Shown here piece after piece: positions 15,372 to 24,239 of a DNA stretch of 64,000 nucleotides. Position 1 is the first letter of the stretch; every line of letters begins with the position of its first letter. The DNA lies in NCBI GenBank assembly GCA_029202525.1, contig CP119325.1, positions 2,330,001 to 2,394,000 on the forward strand. Reading direction: 5' to 3'. Under the pieces are notes generated by a model. The model saw nothing but the letters and a program-made list of their open reading frames with translations, searched no databases and was not told the DNA's origin. Origin of the DNA: Candidatus Pseudomonas phytovorans. GTDB taxonomy: Bacteria > Pseudomonadota > Gammaproteobacteria > Pseudomonadales > Pseudomonadaceae. A program made the translations under genes and the position numbers.

Positions 15372-15920
15372 TCAGTATTCGCTGAGGGAAAACTCGGTCA
15401 GGCAGAAGGTCGGCACACCCGCCGCCTGCAGCCGGCGCGAGCCGTCGAGCTCCGGCAGGTCAATGATCGCCGCCGCTTCGAACACCTGGGCCCCGGTACG
15501 ACGCACCAGGTTGGCCGCCGCCAGCAGCGTACCGCCAGTGGCAATCAGGTCATCGAAGATCAACACCGAATCGCCTTCGCACAGGCTGTCGGCATGCACT
15601 TCCAGGAAAGCTTCGCCGTACTCGGTCTGATAACCCTCGCTCAGTACGTCAGCCGGCAGCTTGCCCTGCTTGCGGAACAGGATCAGCGGCTTGTTCAGCT
15701 GGTGGGCAATGATCGAGCCGATCAGGAAGCCCCGCGCGTCCATGGCACCAATGTGGCTGAACTCAGCCTCGACATAGCGCTCGATGAACTGGTCGGCCAC
15801 ATAGCGCAGCCCGCGCGGCGATTGGAACAGCGGGGTGATGTCGCGAAAGATCACGCCCGGTTTGGGGAAGTCAACTACCGGGCGGATCAGGGCTTTGAGG
15901 TCGAAGGCGTCGCTGTACAT
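15372..15920 (-). CDS. apt: Adenine phosphoribosyltransferase
   Basis: A 182-residue purine salvage enzyme converting adenine and PRPP to AMP. Typical segments are DFPKPGVIFRDITPLF near residue 17, IGAMDARGFLIGSIIA, and the PRPP-binding loop VLIFDDLIATGGTLLAA near residue 122. Length and order fit the family exactly. It is convergent with recR across a REP element and transcribed in the same direction as anr, 55 bp downstream of it, but both seem to be separate units. Confidence 0.96.
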   Translation of the reverse strand: MYSDAFDLKALIRPVVDFPKPGVIFRDITPLFQSPRGLRYVADQFIERYVEAEFSHIGAMDARGFLIGSIIAHQLNKPLILFRKQGKLPADVLSEGYQTEYGEAFLEVHADSLCEGDSVLIFDDLIATGGTLLAAANLVRRTGAQVFEAAAIIDLPELDGSRRLQAAGVPTFCLTEFSLSEY

Positions 15921-15975
15921 TGTTGCGGGTATCCTGGGAAAACGAATGCCAAAGTATACCCGCTAAACGCAGGCC

Positions 15976-16710
15976 TCAGGCTTCCATTGCGCCACCGGCC
16001 AGCGCACACAGCTGGATCGGGTCGAGGATGTGCACTTCCTTGCCTTCGGCACGCAGCAGGCCGTTTTGCTGGAAGCGCGTGAACACCCGCGACACGGTTT
16101 CCACCGCCAGGCCCAGGTAGTTGCCTATTTCGTTGCGCGACATACTCAGGCGGAACTGGTTGGCCGAGTAGCCACGGGCGCGGAAGCGTGCGGACAGGTT
16201 GACCAGGAAGGTGGCAATGCGCTCGTCTGCGGTTTTTTTCGACAGCAGCAGCATCATTTGCTGGTCGTCGCGGATTTCCCGGCTCATTACCCGCATCAGC
16301 TGGCGACGTAGCTGTGGCAGTTGCACCGACAGCTCATCAAGCCGCTCGAAAGGGATTTCGCACACCGAAGTGGTTTCCTGCGCCTGGGCCGATACCGGGT
16401 AGGTTTCGGTGTCCATGCCCGACAGGCCGACCAGTTCGCTGGGCAGGTGGAAGCCGGTGATCTGCTCTTCGCCGCTGTCGCTGAGGCTGAAGGTTTTAAG
16501 GGCGCCGGAGCGTACTGCATAGACCGAGCCGAAACTGTCACCCTGGCGGAACAGGAACTCGCCTTTTTTCAGCGGTCGTCCACGCTTGACGATTTCATCC
16601 AGTGCATCCATGTCGTCCAGGTTCAGCGACAGTGGCAGGCACAGGGGGGCCAGGCTGCAATCCTTGCAATGGGCCTGGTTGTGTGGGCGCAGTTTGACTG
16701 GCTCGGACAT
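15976..16710 (-). CDS. anr: ANR, oxygen-sensing CRP/FNR regulator
   Basis: A 244-residue transcription factor. Cys15, Cys18 and Cys24 (HCKDCSLAPLC) plus Cys117 (TTSVCEIPF) are the ligands of the oxygen-labile 4Fe-4S cluster. The cyclic-nucleotide-like barrel follows, with FLFRQGDSFGSVYAVRSGALK, and the C-terminal winged helix carries the recognition helix in LSMSRNEIGNYLGLAVETVS. With the cluster intact the dimer binds TTGAT-N4-ATCAA and activates microaerobic genes. The start at 16710 matches the family; upstream codons add an unrelated tail. Two fitting ANR boxes occur in this window, before hemN and before the outer ccoN, so the regulator sits beside its targets. Confidence 0.96.
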   Translation of the reverse strand: MSEPVKLRPHNQAHCKDCSLAPLCLPLSLNLDDMDALDEIVKRGRPLKKGEFLFRQGDSFGSVYAVRSGALKTFSLSDSGEEQITGFHLPSELVGLSGMDTETYPVSAQAQETTSVCEIPFERLDELSVQLPQLRRQLMRVMSREIRDDQQMMLLLSKKTADERIATFLVNLSARFRARGYSANQFRLSMSRNEIGNYLGLAVETVSRVFTRFQQNGLLRAEGKEVHILDPIQLCALAGGAMEA

Positions 16711-16810
16711 TTCAATCGATCCTTGTGGGAAAGCACACATAAGTCGTAAGGGTAACCCACGACAGAGGGTGTAGGCCAGCGTGCGCGTTGATGGTGCGCC
16801 CTGGCGAAAC

Positions 16811-16831
16811 CCCGGCAGGCGTTCTGCCGGG
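16811..16831 (-). terminator. Hairpin after hemN
   Basis: CCCGGCAG and CTGCCGGG form an 8-bp stem 66 bp after the hemN stop. The T-run (AGTTTTT) follows it on the plus strand, while on the minus strand only GTTTC follows, so termination of hemN here is plausible but not strong. Confidence 0.5.
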
Positions 16832-16896
16832 AGTTTTTGTGTGCCCATAGTGTGCCTGGCAAGGAGCCTTGTCCATGCGGTTGAACGTCTCGGTTT

Positions 16897-18279
16897 TCAG
16901 ATAACCCGCGAGAAACGCTGGCGGTTGTGCATCGCCAGATAGGCGTCGAACACCATGCACACCGAGCGCGCCAACAGGCGGCCGGCCGGGAGGATGCGGA
17001 TGCCCTTGTCGTCCAGGCTGATCAGGCCATCGCGCTGCAAGGTCAGCAGCTCTGGCCAGATATCGTTGAAATAGCCGCGAAAATCGATGGTGAAGGCCTG
17101 CTCGATCGGTTCGAAGTCCAGCTCGAAATGGCAGATCAGTTGCTGGATCACTGCCCGGCGCACACGGTCGTCGTGATTGCACAGCAGGCCGCGTTGAGTG
17201 GCCAGTTGGGCGTTGGACAGGCTGTCCTGGTAGGTGTTGAGGTCGCTGCTGTTCTGGCAATACAGGTCGCCGATCTGGCTGATGGACGACACGCCCAGGC
17301 CGATCAGGTCGCAGTGCCCGTGGGTGGTGTAACCCTGGAAGTTGCGCTGCAAGGTGCCTTCTTCCTGGGCGATGGCCAGTTCGTCGTCCGGCAGGGCGAA
17401 GTGGTCCATGCCGATGTAGCGGTAGCCGGCGGCGGTCAACTGGTCGATGGTGGCGTGCAGCATCTCCAGCTTGGCGGCCGGGCTGGGCAAGTCGTTGTTG
17501 TCGATGCGCCGCTGGGGCATGAAACGCTCGGGCAGGTGGGCGTAGTTGAACACCGACAGGCGGTCGGGCTGCAGGCGGATCACTTCTTCGACGGTGCGCG
17601 CAAAGCCTTCCGGGGTTTGCTTGGGCAGGCCGTAGATCAGGTCCAGGTTGACCGAGCGGAACTGCAACGTGCGCGCAGCCTCGATCAGTGTGCGGGTCTG
17701 TTCCAGGCTCTGCAGGCGGTTGACCGCGCGCTGCACGGCCGGGTCGAGGTCTTGCACGCCCAGGCTGACGCGGTTGAACCCCAGCTCGCGCAGCAGGCCC
17801 ATGGTCGACCAGTCGGCCTCGCGGGGGTCGATCTCGATGCCGTAGTCGCCCGAGTCGTCGTCCAGCAGGTGGAAGTGCTGGCGCAGGGTGGCCATCAGCT
17901 GGCGCAGTTCCACGTGGCTGAGGAAAGTGGGCGTGCCGCCGCCGAAATGCAGTTGTTCAACACGCTGCTTGGGGCCCAGGTGGCAGGCGACCAGCTGGAT
18001 TTCCTGCTCCAGGCGCTGCAGGTAGGGCGCGGCGCGAGCGCGGTCTTTGGTGATCACCTTGTTGCAGGCGCAGTAGTAGCAGATGTTGGCGCAGAACGGC
18101 ACGTGCACGTACAGCGACAGCGGGCGCACGGCCCGGCGGCTCTCGCGCAGGGCGTGGAGCAGGTCGAACGAGCCCACCTCGCTGTGCAGTTGCACGGCGG
18201 TCGGGTAGGAGGTGTAGCGTGGCCCGGCCAGATCGTAGCGGCGGATCAGGTCGGTATCCCAACGAATGTCGTCGAGCAT
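16897..18279 (-). CDS. hemN: Oxygen-independent coproporphyrinogen III oxidase
   Basis: A 460-residue radical-SAM enzyme of haem synthesis for low oxygen. The iron-sulfur motif C-x3-C-x2-C appears as VPFCANICYYCACN. Nearby are the SAM-binding HFGGGTPTFLS and the YGLPKQTPEGF segment of HemN proper. I start at the ATG at 18279 (MLDDIRWDTDLIRRYDLAGP), matching the family; upstream frame codons run through the promoter. An exact ANR box lies 70 bp upstream. Haem made by HemN feeds the cbb3 oxidases encoded next door. Confidence 0.96.
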   Translation of the reverse strand: MLDDIRWDTDLIRRYDLAGPRYTSYPTAVQLHSEVGSFDLLHALRESRRAVRPLSLYVHVPFCANICYYCACNKVITKDRARAAPYLQRLEQEIQLVACHLGPKQRVEQLHFGGGTPTFLSHVELRQLMATLRQHFHLLDDDSGDYGIEIDPREADWSTMGLLRELGFNRVSLGVQDLDPAVQRAVNRLQSLEQTRTLIEAARTLQFRSVNLDLIYGLPKQTPEGFARTVEEVIRLQPDRLSVFNYAHLPERFMPQRRIDNNDLPSPAAKLEMLHATIDQLTAAGYRYIGMDHFALPDDELAIAQEEGTLQRNFQGYTTHGHCDLIGLGVSSISQIGDLYCQNSSDLNTYQDSLSNAQLATQRGLLCNHDDRVRRAVIQQLICHFELDFEPIEQAFTIDFRGYFNDIWPELLTLQRDGLISLDDKGIRILPAGRLLARSVCMVFDAYLAMHNRQRFSRVI

Positions 18280-18342
18280 GTGGGCGGTCCCCGGAAAGAG
18301 CAGCAGTGCACCGGAGTCTATGGCTGTCTGTAGGAATCTGTT

Positions 18343-18356
18343 TTGATTTGCATCAA
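18343..18356 (-). promoter_or_regulatory. ANR box of hemN
   Basis: TTGAT-TTGC-ATCAA is a perfect match to the FNR/ANR consensus. On the minus strand TAGACT (18317-18322) is well placed as the -10 element if the box is centred at -41.5, the class II activating position. Confidence 0.9.
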
Positions 18357-18392
18357 GGGGAATCGGCAGTGCGATCGGGGGCCGCTGTGCGG

Positions 18393-18482
18393 CCCAATCG
18401 CCGGCAAGCCAGCTCCCACAGGGGCCGTGCAAGTCTCAAGTCTTGTGCAATACCTGTGGGAGCTGGCTTGCCGGCGATTGGG
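18393..18482. repeat. REP pair (REPIN) upstream of hemN
   Basis: Inverted arms containing ATCGCCGGCAAGCCAGCTCC and the complement, separated by about 32 bp; same family as 15265-15350. Confidence 0.9.
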
Positions 18483-18499
18483 CTGCGCAGCAGCCCCAT

Positions 18500-19183
18500 T
18501 CAATGCCCCATCAACCAGTGCTGGTGGGGCCCAGGCAGGGTCCAGACGCCAAACAACATCACCAGCACCCCGCCAGCCACCCGCACACTGCGCCGCCTCA
18601 ACAAGGCATTCACCCGCTCCGCCGCCAACCCGGTGGCCAGCAGCACCGGCCAGGTCCCGGCCCCGAATGCCAGCATCAACGCCGCGCTGTACCCGGCGTT
18701 GCCCTGGCTGGCCGCCCACAACAGCGTGCTGTACACCAGCCCGCACGGAAGCCACCCCCACAGCGCCCCCAGCAGCAACGCCCGGGGCAGGCTGGACACT
18801 GGCAACAAGCGCGAGGCCACCGGCTGGATATGCCGCCACAGCCCGCGCCCCAGGGCTTCGATGCGGGTCAGCCCGCTCCACCAGCCGGCCAGGTAGAGGC
18901 CCATGGCGATCAACAACAGCGCTGCCACCACCCTCAGTCCCAGGGCGGCCGGGCTGCTGGCCACGGCCCAGCCGGCCAGGCCAAGCAGCAGGCCGGCGCA
19001 GGCATAGCTGAGGATGCGCCCGAGGTTGTACGCCAGCAGCAGGCGCAGGCGCTTGCCACGTTGCTCGGGGGGAATGGCCAGGGTCAGCGCGCCCATCAGG
19101 CCGCCGCACATGCCCAGGCAGTGGCCGCCGCCAAGCAGGCCAAGGACCAGTGCCGAGCCAAGCAGGGGAAGCAGGTCAGGCAC
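18500..19183 (-). CDS. TauE/SafE (DsbD_2)-type membrane protein of the cco cluster
   Basis: A 227-residue inner-membrane protein with about six membrane segments. The first contains GGGHCLGMCGGLMGALTL, whose paired Cys are typical of this family (cytochrome c biogenesis transmembrane type), and a later WGWLPCGLVYSTLLWA repeats the pattern. These proteins accompany ccoGHIS in many proteobacteria and are thought to handle copper or thiols during oxidase assembly; the exact transport role is not established. Its ATG overlaps the ccoS stop, so the two are translationally coupled. Confidence 0.85.
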   Translation of the reverse strand: MPDLLPLLGSALVLGLLGGGHCLGMCGGLMGALTLAIPPEQRGKRLRLLLAYNLGRILSYACAGLLLGLAGWAVASSPAALGLRVVAALLLIAMGLYLAGWWSGLTRIEALGRGLWRHIQPVASRLLPVSSLPRALLLGALWGWLPCGLVYSTLLWAASQGNAGYSAALMLAFGAGTWPVLLATGLAAERVNALLRRRSVRVAGGVLVMLFGVWTLPGPHQHWLMGH

Positions 19184-19391
19184 GGGGTGGTGGTTCCTTG
19201 TCGGCGTCGGCCGGGGTGTCGTCAGGCTTCACCGCAGCCTGGTGGCGCGGGTCCTGGTCGTCAAACAGAATGCTGTGGGCGGGGCCTTCAAGGTCGTCGT
19301 ACTGGCCGCTATCCACCGCCCAGAAGAATATGTATACGGCCACGCCGACCAGCAGCAGGGCTGCGGGGATCATGACATAGAGGGCGGGCAT
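19176..19391 (-). CDS. ccoS: CcoS, cbb3 oxidase maturation protein
   Basis: A 71-residue single-pass membrane protein starting MPALYVMIPAALLLVGVAVY, with the membrane helix at residues 4-25. The family signature FFWAVDSGQYDDLEGPAHSI follows, then a polar tail. CcoS is needed to insert cofactors (haem b and copper) in cbb3 oxidase. Its start lies inside the last codons of ccoI and its stop overlaps the next gene, so the genes form one operon. Confidence 0.95.
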   Translation of the reverse strand: MPALYVMIPAALLLVGVAVYIFFWAVDSGQYDDLEGPAHSILFDDQDPRHQAAVKPDDTPADADKEPPPRA

Positions 19392-21844
19392 GACGGCTTC
19401 CTCCCGGGCAGGGGTGCTTCGGTTTTCGGCAGGCTCGATGCCAGCGGCATGCGGGTCAGGCGCAGGGCGTTGAGCACGACGATCAACGAGCTGACCGACA
19501 TGCCGATGGCCGCCCATACCGGCGTGATCCAGCCGAGCGCGGCAAACGGCAACATCAGGCCATTATACAGCGTGGCCCACAGCAGGTTTTCGAGGATGTT
19601 GCGGCGGGTGCGGCGCGCCAGCTCGAAGGCCTGTACGAGGGCCTGCAGGCGGTTGGACAGCAGCACGGCATCGGCGCTGGTCTTTGCAAGGTCGGTGGCG
19701 CTGCCCATGGCGATGCTGATGTCGGCTGCGGCCAGCACCGGCACGTCGTTGACCCCGTCGCCGAGCATAAGCACCTTGCGCCCGGCCGCCTGCAGCGCCT
19801 TCAGCCGGTCCAGCTTGTCGTCCGGGCGCAGGCCGCCAATGGCTTGGTCAATGCCCAGTTGCGCCGCCACTTCGGCAACCATCGGCGAGCTGTCGCCCGA
19901 CAGCAGCAGCGTCCGCCAGCCGCGGGCCTTGCAGGCCGCGAGCAGGGCCGGGGCGTCGTCGCGCAGGCGGTCGTCCAGGCCAAACCAGGCCAGCGGGCCC
20001 AGGCGGTCACCCAGCAGCAGCCATTGGCCGCGTGGTTCCGGCACGCCGGGTATTTCCGCACCACTCAAGGCGCAGACGAAAGTGGCCTGGCCAATGCGCA
20101 GGCGCTGGCCGTCGACCAGCCCTTCCAGCCCTAGCCCGGGCACGGTCTGCACATCTTCGGCAGGCGTGGCAGTGCGGCCGAAGGCGCGGGCAATGGGGTG
20201 TTCGGAGCGGTTTTCCAGTGCGGCGGCCAGGGCCAGGCAGCGGTCGGCGGCCTGGCTGCCGAGCGGGCGGATGCTGCGCAAGGTCAGGCGGCCCTCGGTC
20301 AGTGTGCCGGTCTTGTCGAAAATCACCGTGTCGATCTGGTTCAGGCCTTCCAGTACATGGCCGCGGGTGATCAGCAGGCCGAGTTTGTGCAGGGTGCCGG
20401 TGGCAGCGGTCAGCGCCGTTGGCGTGGCCAGCGACAGTGCGCAAGGGCAGGTGGCCACCAGCATTGCCAGCACGATCCAGAACGCCCGTGCCGGGTCCAG
20501 GTACCACCACCACAGGCCGATGACCACGGCAGCCAGCAGCGAGAACAGCAGGAACCACTGCGAGGCCCGGTCGGCGATTTCGGCCAGGCGCGGTTTTTCG
20601 GTCTGGGCGCGTTCCAGCAGGCGGACGATGGCCGAAAGCCGCGAATCGTGGCCCAGCGCTTCGACTTCCACGTTCAGCGTGCTTTCGACGTTCAGCGTGC
20701 CGCCGGTGACTCGCTCACCCACCCGGCGCGGTTGTGGCAGATATTCGCCGGTCAGCAACGACTCGTCGACGCTGGAGCGGCCTTCGACGATTCGCCCGTC
20801 GGCGGGGATCACCGCGCCGGGCAGCACCTGTACCGTGTCACCGCAGTGCAGCTCGCTGAGCAGGATGCGTTCGCTGCAGCCAAAAGCGTCCAGGCGCAGG
20901 CACGAGGCCGGCAGCAGGTTGACCAGCTGCGCGGTAGCTGCGGCGGTGCGCTCACGGGCGCGGCGCTCCAGGTAGCGGCCGGTCAGCAGGAACAGGGCGA
21001 ACATCCCCACCGTGTCGAAGTACAGCTCGCCGCTGCCGGTGATGGCTGTCCAGATGCCGGCACCGAAAGCCAGGGCGATGGCCAGCGACACCGAAACGTC
21101 CATGGTCAGGTGGCGGGTGCGCAAGTCGCGCGCCGCGCCCTTGAAGAACGGCGTGCAGCTGTAGAACACAATGGGGATGGTCAGGAACAGTGCCACCCAG
21201 CGCAGGATGGTGTGCAGTTCGGGTGACAGGTCGATGTTGAATTCTGGCCAGGTGGCCATGGTCGCCATCATCGCCTGGAACCACAGCAGCCCGGCCACGC
21301 CCAGGCGGCGCAGGGCGCTGCGGTTCTCGCGGGCCAGTTGCTCGGCGGCCTGGTCGGGCTGGTAGGGGTGGGCGGCGTAGCCGATCTGGCGCAACTCGGC
21401 GAGCAGGCGCGAGAGCGGCAGTTGCTTGTCGTCCCAACTCAGCAGCAGGCGGTGGTTGGACAGGTTCAGGCGGGCCTCGGCGACGCCGGGCAGGTTGCGC
21501 AGGTGCTTTTCGATCAGCCAGCCGCAGGCGGCGCAGCTGATGCCCTCGACCAGCAGGGTGGTTTCGGCCAGCTCGCCCAGGTGGCGGACGAAGGTTTGCT
21601 GCACGTCGCTACGGTCGTACAGGGCCAGTTCGTCTTGCAACTGTTTGGGCAGGGCCTCGGGGTTGGCGCTGTTGTCGCTGCGGTGCTGGTAGTAGTGCTC
21701 CAGGCCACCGGCGACGATCGACTCGGCCACCGCCTGGCAGCCGGGGCAGCAGAACTGCCGCGGCTGGCCGAGGACCACGGCGTTGAAGCGGCTGCCGGCG
21801 GGGACGGGCAGGGCGCAGTGGTAGCAGGGGGTGGGTTGGGTCAT
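19370..21844 (-). CDS. ccoI: CcoI, copper P-type ATPase for cbb3 oxidase
   Basis: An 824-residue P1B-type ATPase. The N-terminus has a Cys-rich zinc-type domain (CYHCALPVPAG, FCCPGCQAV), then a heavy-metal-associated domain with GISCAACGWLIEK. The membrane metal site is CPCALSLATPTALTAATG, the phosphorylation motif DKTGTLTEG, and the hinge GDGVNDVPVLAAADISIAMG. This type of pump (also called FixI or CopA2) exports copper slowly to the periplasm for loading the oxidase. The start at 21844 (MTQPTPCYHC) is preferred; the longer open frame runs back through a REP element. It lies between ccoH and ccoS. Confidence 0.96.
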   Translation of the reverse strand: MTQPTPCYHCALPVPAGSRFNAVVLGQPRQFCCPGCQAVAESIVAGGLEHYYQHRSDNSANPEALPKQLQDELALYDRSDVQQTFVRHLGELAETTLLVEGISCAACGWLIEKHLRNLPGVAEARLNLSNHRLLLSWDDKQLPLSRLLAELRQIGYAAHPYQPDQAAEQLARENRSALRRLGVAGLLWFQAMMATMATWPEFNIDLSPELHTILRWVALFLTIPIVFYSCTPFFKGAARDLRTRHLTMDVSVSLAIALAFGAGIWTAITGSGELYFDTVGMFALFLLTGRYLERRARERTAAATAQLVNLLPASCLRLDAFGCSERILLSELHCGDTVQVLPGAVIPADGRIVEGRSSVDESLLTGEYLPQPRRVGERVTGGTLNVESTLNVEVEALGHDSRLSAIVRLLERAQTEKPRLAEIADRASQWFLLFSLLAAVVIGLWWWYLDPARAFWIVLAMLVATCPCALSLATPTALTAATGTLHKLGLLITRGHVLEGLNQIDTVIFDKTGTLTEGRLTLRSIRPLGSQAADRCLALAAALENRSEHPIARAFGRTATPAEDVQTVPGLGLEGLVDGQRLRIGQATFVCALSGAEIPGVPEPRGQWLLLGDRLGPLAWFGLDDRLRDDAPALLAACKARGWRTLLLSGDSSPMVAEVAAQLGIDQAIGGLRPDDKLDRLKALQAAGRKVLMLGDGVNDVPVLAAADISIAMGSATDLAKTSADAVLLSNRLQALVQAFELARRTRRNILENLLWATLYNGLMLPFAALGWITPVWAAIGMSVSSLIVVLNALRLTRMPLASSLPKTEAPLPGRKPSCPPSMS

Positions 21845-21877
21845 AAGGCAAGCACTGCTCAGGCAGGTGGGAAACCT

Positions 21878-21964
21878 TGTGGGAGCGGGCATGCCCGCGA
21901 AAGCGTCAGGCCTGAAAACACCTTTGCCTGAGCTGTCGCATTCGCGGGCATGCCCGCTCCCACA
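21878..21964. repeat. REP pair between ccoH and ccoI
   Basis: TGTGGGAGCGGGCATGCCCG and its complement form the arms. The GGGCATGCCC core is itself palindromic. Same family as 54516-54625. Confidence 0.9.
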
Positions 21965-21980
21965 GGGATTTTCGGTGTTG

Positions 21981-22508
21981 CTATTGTTGGTGCTCGGCAC
22001 CTTGCAGGGCTTCATCGCCAAGTTGCAAGGTCACACCATGCTCCACTTTTTCCTCTTCAAACAAGCGCCACACCTTGCCACCTTCGCTGCCCAGCAATTC
22101 GACGAAGCGCCGGCCGTCAACCTTGTCTTCCAGCTGCCCCACATAGCGCCCTGAGTCGACCCGGCTCAGCAGCACCCTGCGGTCCTTTTCTGGCTGGGTG
22201 GGCGAAATCAGGTTCAGCTCCAGGTTTTGTGGGCCACTGCTGCCGCTCAGCCGCAAGTCCACTTCGCCGGTCAGCTCGTCCAGGTGCACGCTGGCCTTCA
22301 GGCTCAGTTGCTGGGCCAGCAGCTCGCGGTCCAGCGAGCGGTTGATGCCCTTGCCAGCCTCGTAGTAGTTGTCGTTCACCAGGTTGTCCGGGTTGTTCAC
22401 GGCGATGCTGACCATGCTCAGGCTCAGGCACACCGAGGTGGTGAGGATACCGATGATGATCCAGGGCCAGAGGTGCTTGTACCAGGGGTCGACGGCGGTG
22501 GCAGCCAT
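21981..22508 (-). CDS. ccoH: CcoH (FixH-like) cbb3 oxidase assembly protein
   Basis: A 175-residue protein anchored by one membrane helix near residues 14-38 (PWIIIGILTTSVCLSLSMVS). After it comes the family motif VNNPDNLVNDNYYEAGKGIN, then a periplasmic beta-rich domain. CcoH stays with the assembled cbb3 oxidase and stabilises it. Spaced 15 bp from ccoG, which precedes it; ccoI follows after a REP element. Confidence 0.94.
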   Translation of the reverse strand: MAATAVDPWYKHLWPWIIIGILTTSVCLSLSMVSIAVNNPDNLVNDNYYEAGKGINRSLDRELLAQQLSLKASVHLDELTGEVDLRLSGSSGPQNLELNLISPTQPEKDRRVLLSRVDSGRYVGQLEDKVDGRRFVELLGSEGGKVWRLFEEEKVEHGVTLQLGDEALQGAEHQQ

Positions 22509-22523
22509 TGTGCGTAATCTCTC

Positions 22524-23942
22524 TTAGCGGATCTGTGGGCCGATGAAGCGGCTCTTGGCTTCAACCTCGGCGTCGCTGTCGTCAGCGCTCTTGAGGATGA
22601 AGGTGATTTCGTTGGTGGTCGATGGTAGTTTTTCAGGGGCGACCGACAGCTGCACAGGCAGGCTGACGATATCACCGGCAGCCACGCGGATCTCGCGCTG
22701 GCCTTCAAGCTTGAGGTCCGGCAGGCCGGCGGCGTCGAGCACGTAGACGTGGTCGCGCTGGTCCTTGTTCATCACTTTCAGGCTGTACACGTTCTCGATC
22801 CGGCCCTGAGCGTTCTCGCGGTACAGCACGCGGTCCTTGCTCACATCGAAGCCGACCAGCGAGCGGGTGGCGAAGGCGGTGGCCAGGCCGATGATCATCA
22901 CCAGCAGCACCGCCGCATAGCCGATCAGGCGCGGGCGCAGCATGTGGGTTTTCTGCCCGGAGAGGTTGTGTTCGGTGGTGTAGCTGATCAGCCCTTTGGG
23001 GTAGTTCATCTTCTCCATGATGCTGTCGCAGGCGTCGATGCAGGCCGCGCAGCCGATGCACTCGATCTGCAGGCCGTCGCGGATGTCGATGCCGGTGGGG
23101 CAGACCTGCACGCACATGGTGCAGTCGATGCAGTCACCCAGGCCCTGGGCCTTGTAGTCGGCATCTTTTTTTCGTGGCCCGCGGGTTTCGCCACGGCGCG
23201 GGTCGTAGGACACGATCAGCGTGTCCTTGTCGAACATCACGCTCTGAAAGCGTGCGTAGGGGCACATGTACACGCACACCTGTTCGCGCAGCCAGCCGGC
23301 GTTGCCGTAGGTGGCAAGGGTGAAGAAACCGACCCAGAAGTAGGCCCAGCCATCGGCCTGGCCTGTGAAGAATTCGATGGCCAGTTCGCGGATGGGCGAG
23401 AAATAGCCGACAAAGGTCATGCCGGTGACGAAACCGATCAGCAGCCACAGGCTGTGCTTGGCGAATTTGCGCAGGAACTTGTTGCCGCTCATGGGGGCTT
23501 TGTCGAGCTTCATGCGTTGGTTGCGGTCGCCTTCGGTGACCTTTTCGCACCACATGAAAATCCACGTCCACACGCTTTGCGGGCAGGTGTAGCCGCACCA
23601 CACCCGGCCTGCGTATACGGTGACGAAGAACAGGCCGAAAGCGGCGACGATCAGGATGCCCGACAGCAGGATGAAGTCCTGCGGCCAGATGGTGGCGCCG
23701 AAGATGTAGAACTTGCGTTCGGGCAGGTTCCACCATACGGCCTGGTGGCCGCCCCAGTTCAGCCACACGGTGCCGAAGTACAGCAGAAACAGCACTGCAC
23801 CACCGACTATGCGCAGGCGGCGGAACAGGCCGGTGAAGGCGCGGGTGTAAATCTTGTCGCGGGAGGCGTAGAGGTCGACGGAATCCTTCCCTTTGCTGGC
23901 AGGCGGGGTGACGTCATGTACCGGAATTTGCTTGCTCATCAT
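22524..23942 (-). CDS. ccoG: CcoG, membrane polyferredoxin for copper handling
   Basis: A 472-residue protein with several membrane helices and two 4Fe-4S ferredoxin clusters: CIDCTMCVQVCP and CIGCAACIDACD. The membrane part holds the NapH-type CGYTCPQSVW segment. The C-terminal periplasmic domain starts after the last helix near residue 350. CcoG is reported to reduce Cu(II) to Cu(I) for CcoI and the cbb3 active site. Start could be at either of two adjacent ATG codons. First gene of ccoG-H-I-S; a near-consensus ANR box lies about 175 bp upstream. Confidence 0.96.
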   Translation of the reverse strand: MMSKQIPVHDVTPPASKGKDSVDLYASRDKIYTRAFTGLFRRLRIVGGAVLFLLYFGTVWLNWGGHQAVWWNLPERKFYIFGATIWPQDFILLSGILIVAAFGLFFVTVYAGRVWCGYTCPQSVWTWIFMWCEKVTEGDRNQRMKLDKAPMSGNKFLRKFAKHSLWLLIGFVTGMTFVGYFSPIRELAIEFFTGQADGWAYFWVGFFTLATYGNAGWLREQVCVYMCPYARFQSVMFDKDTLIVSYDPRRGETRGPRKKDADYKAQGLGDCIDCTMCVQVCPTGIDIRDGLQIECIGCAACIDACDSIMEKMNYPKGLISYTTEHNLSGQKTHMLRPRLIGYAAVLLVMIIGLATAFATRSLVGFDVSKDRVLYRENAQGRIENVYSLKVMNKDQRDHVYVLDAAGLPDLKLEGQREIRVAAGDIVSLPVQLSVAPEKLPSTTNEITFILKSADDSDAEVEAKSRFIGPQIR

Positions 23943-24114
23943 CTAGTCCCACGGCAGTGGAGAAACGCCGCGGCCAGTGCGTGCCGGCCGCAGTCTCGCG
24001 CAATCTGCTAGCGCTCTGCGGTCCATGATACGCCGGTGATAGCGGTATGGGTTCGCACTGCGACCTTTTGTCGCGTTGGGTTCGTGGTGTGAATCGTGTT
24101 ATGGCGGGTGTCAA

Positions 24115-24128
24115 TTGATCCAGGTCAT
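24115..24128 (-). promoter_or_regulatory. Near-consensus ANR/FNR box upstream of ccoG
   Basis: TTGAT-CCAG-GTCAT keeps one half-site exactly and the other in four of five bases. It is 173 bp before the ccoG start, so a long leader would be needed. Confidence 0.35.
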
Positions 24129-24157
24129 CAGCCTGCCAGAAATGCAGGGCTGTACCG

Positions 24158-24231
24158 GCCTCTTCGCGGCTAAAGCCGCTCCCACAGGGATCGCATTATC
24201 ATGTGGGAGCGGCTTTAGCCGCGAAAGGGCC
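24158..24231. repeat. REP pair between ccoP and ccoG
   Basis: TTCGCGGCTAAAGCCGCTCC and its complement form arms around about 15 bp, a different sequence variant from the other REP copies in the window. Confidence 0.85.
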
Positions 24232-24239
24232 AGGCCTGC

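Noticed and set aside
19014..20975. A 653-residue plus-strand frame
   Set aside because: Antisense to ccoI and ccoS, rich in Ser/Arg as expected for a shadow frame; no motif.
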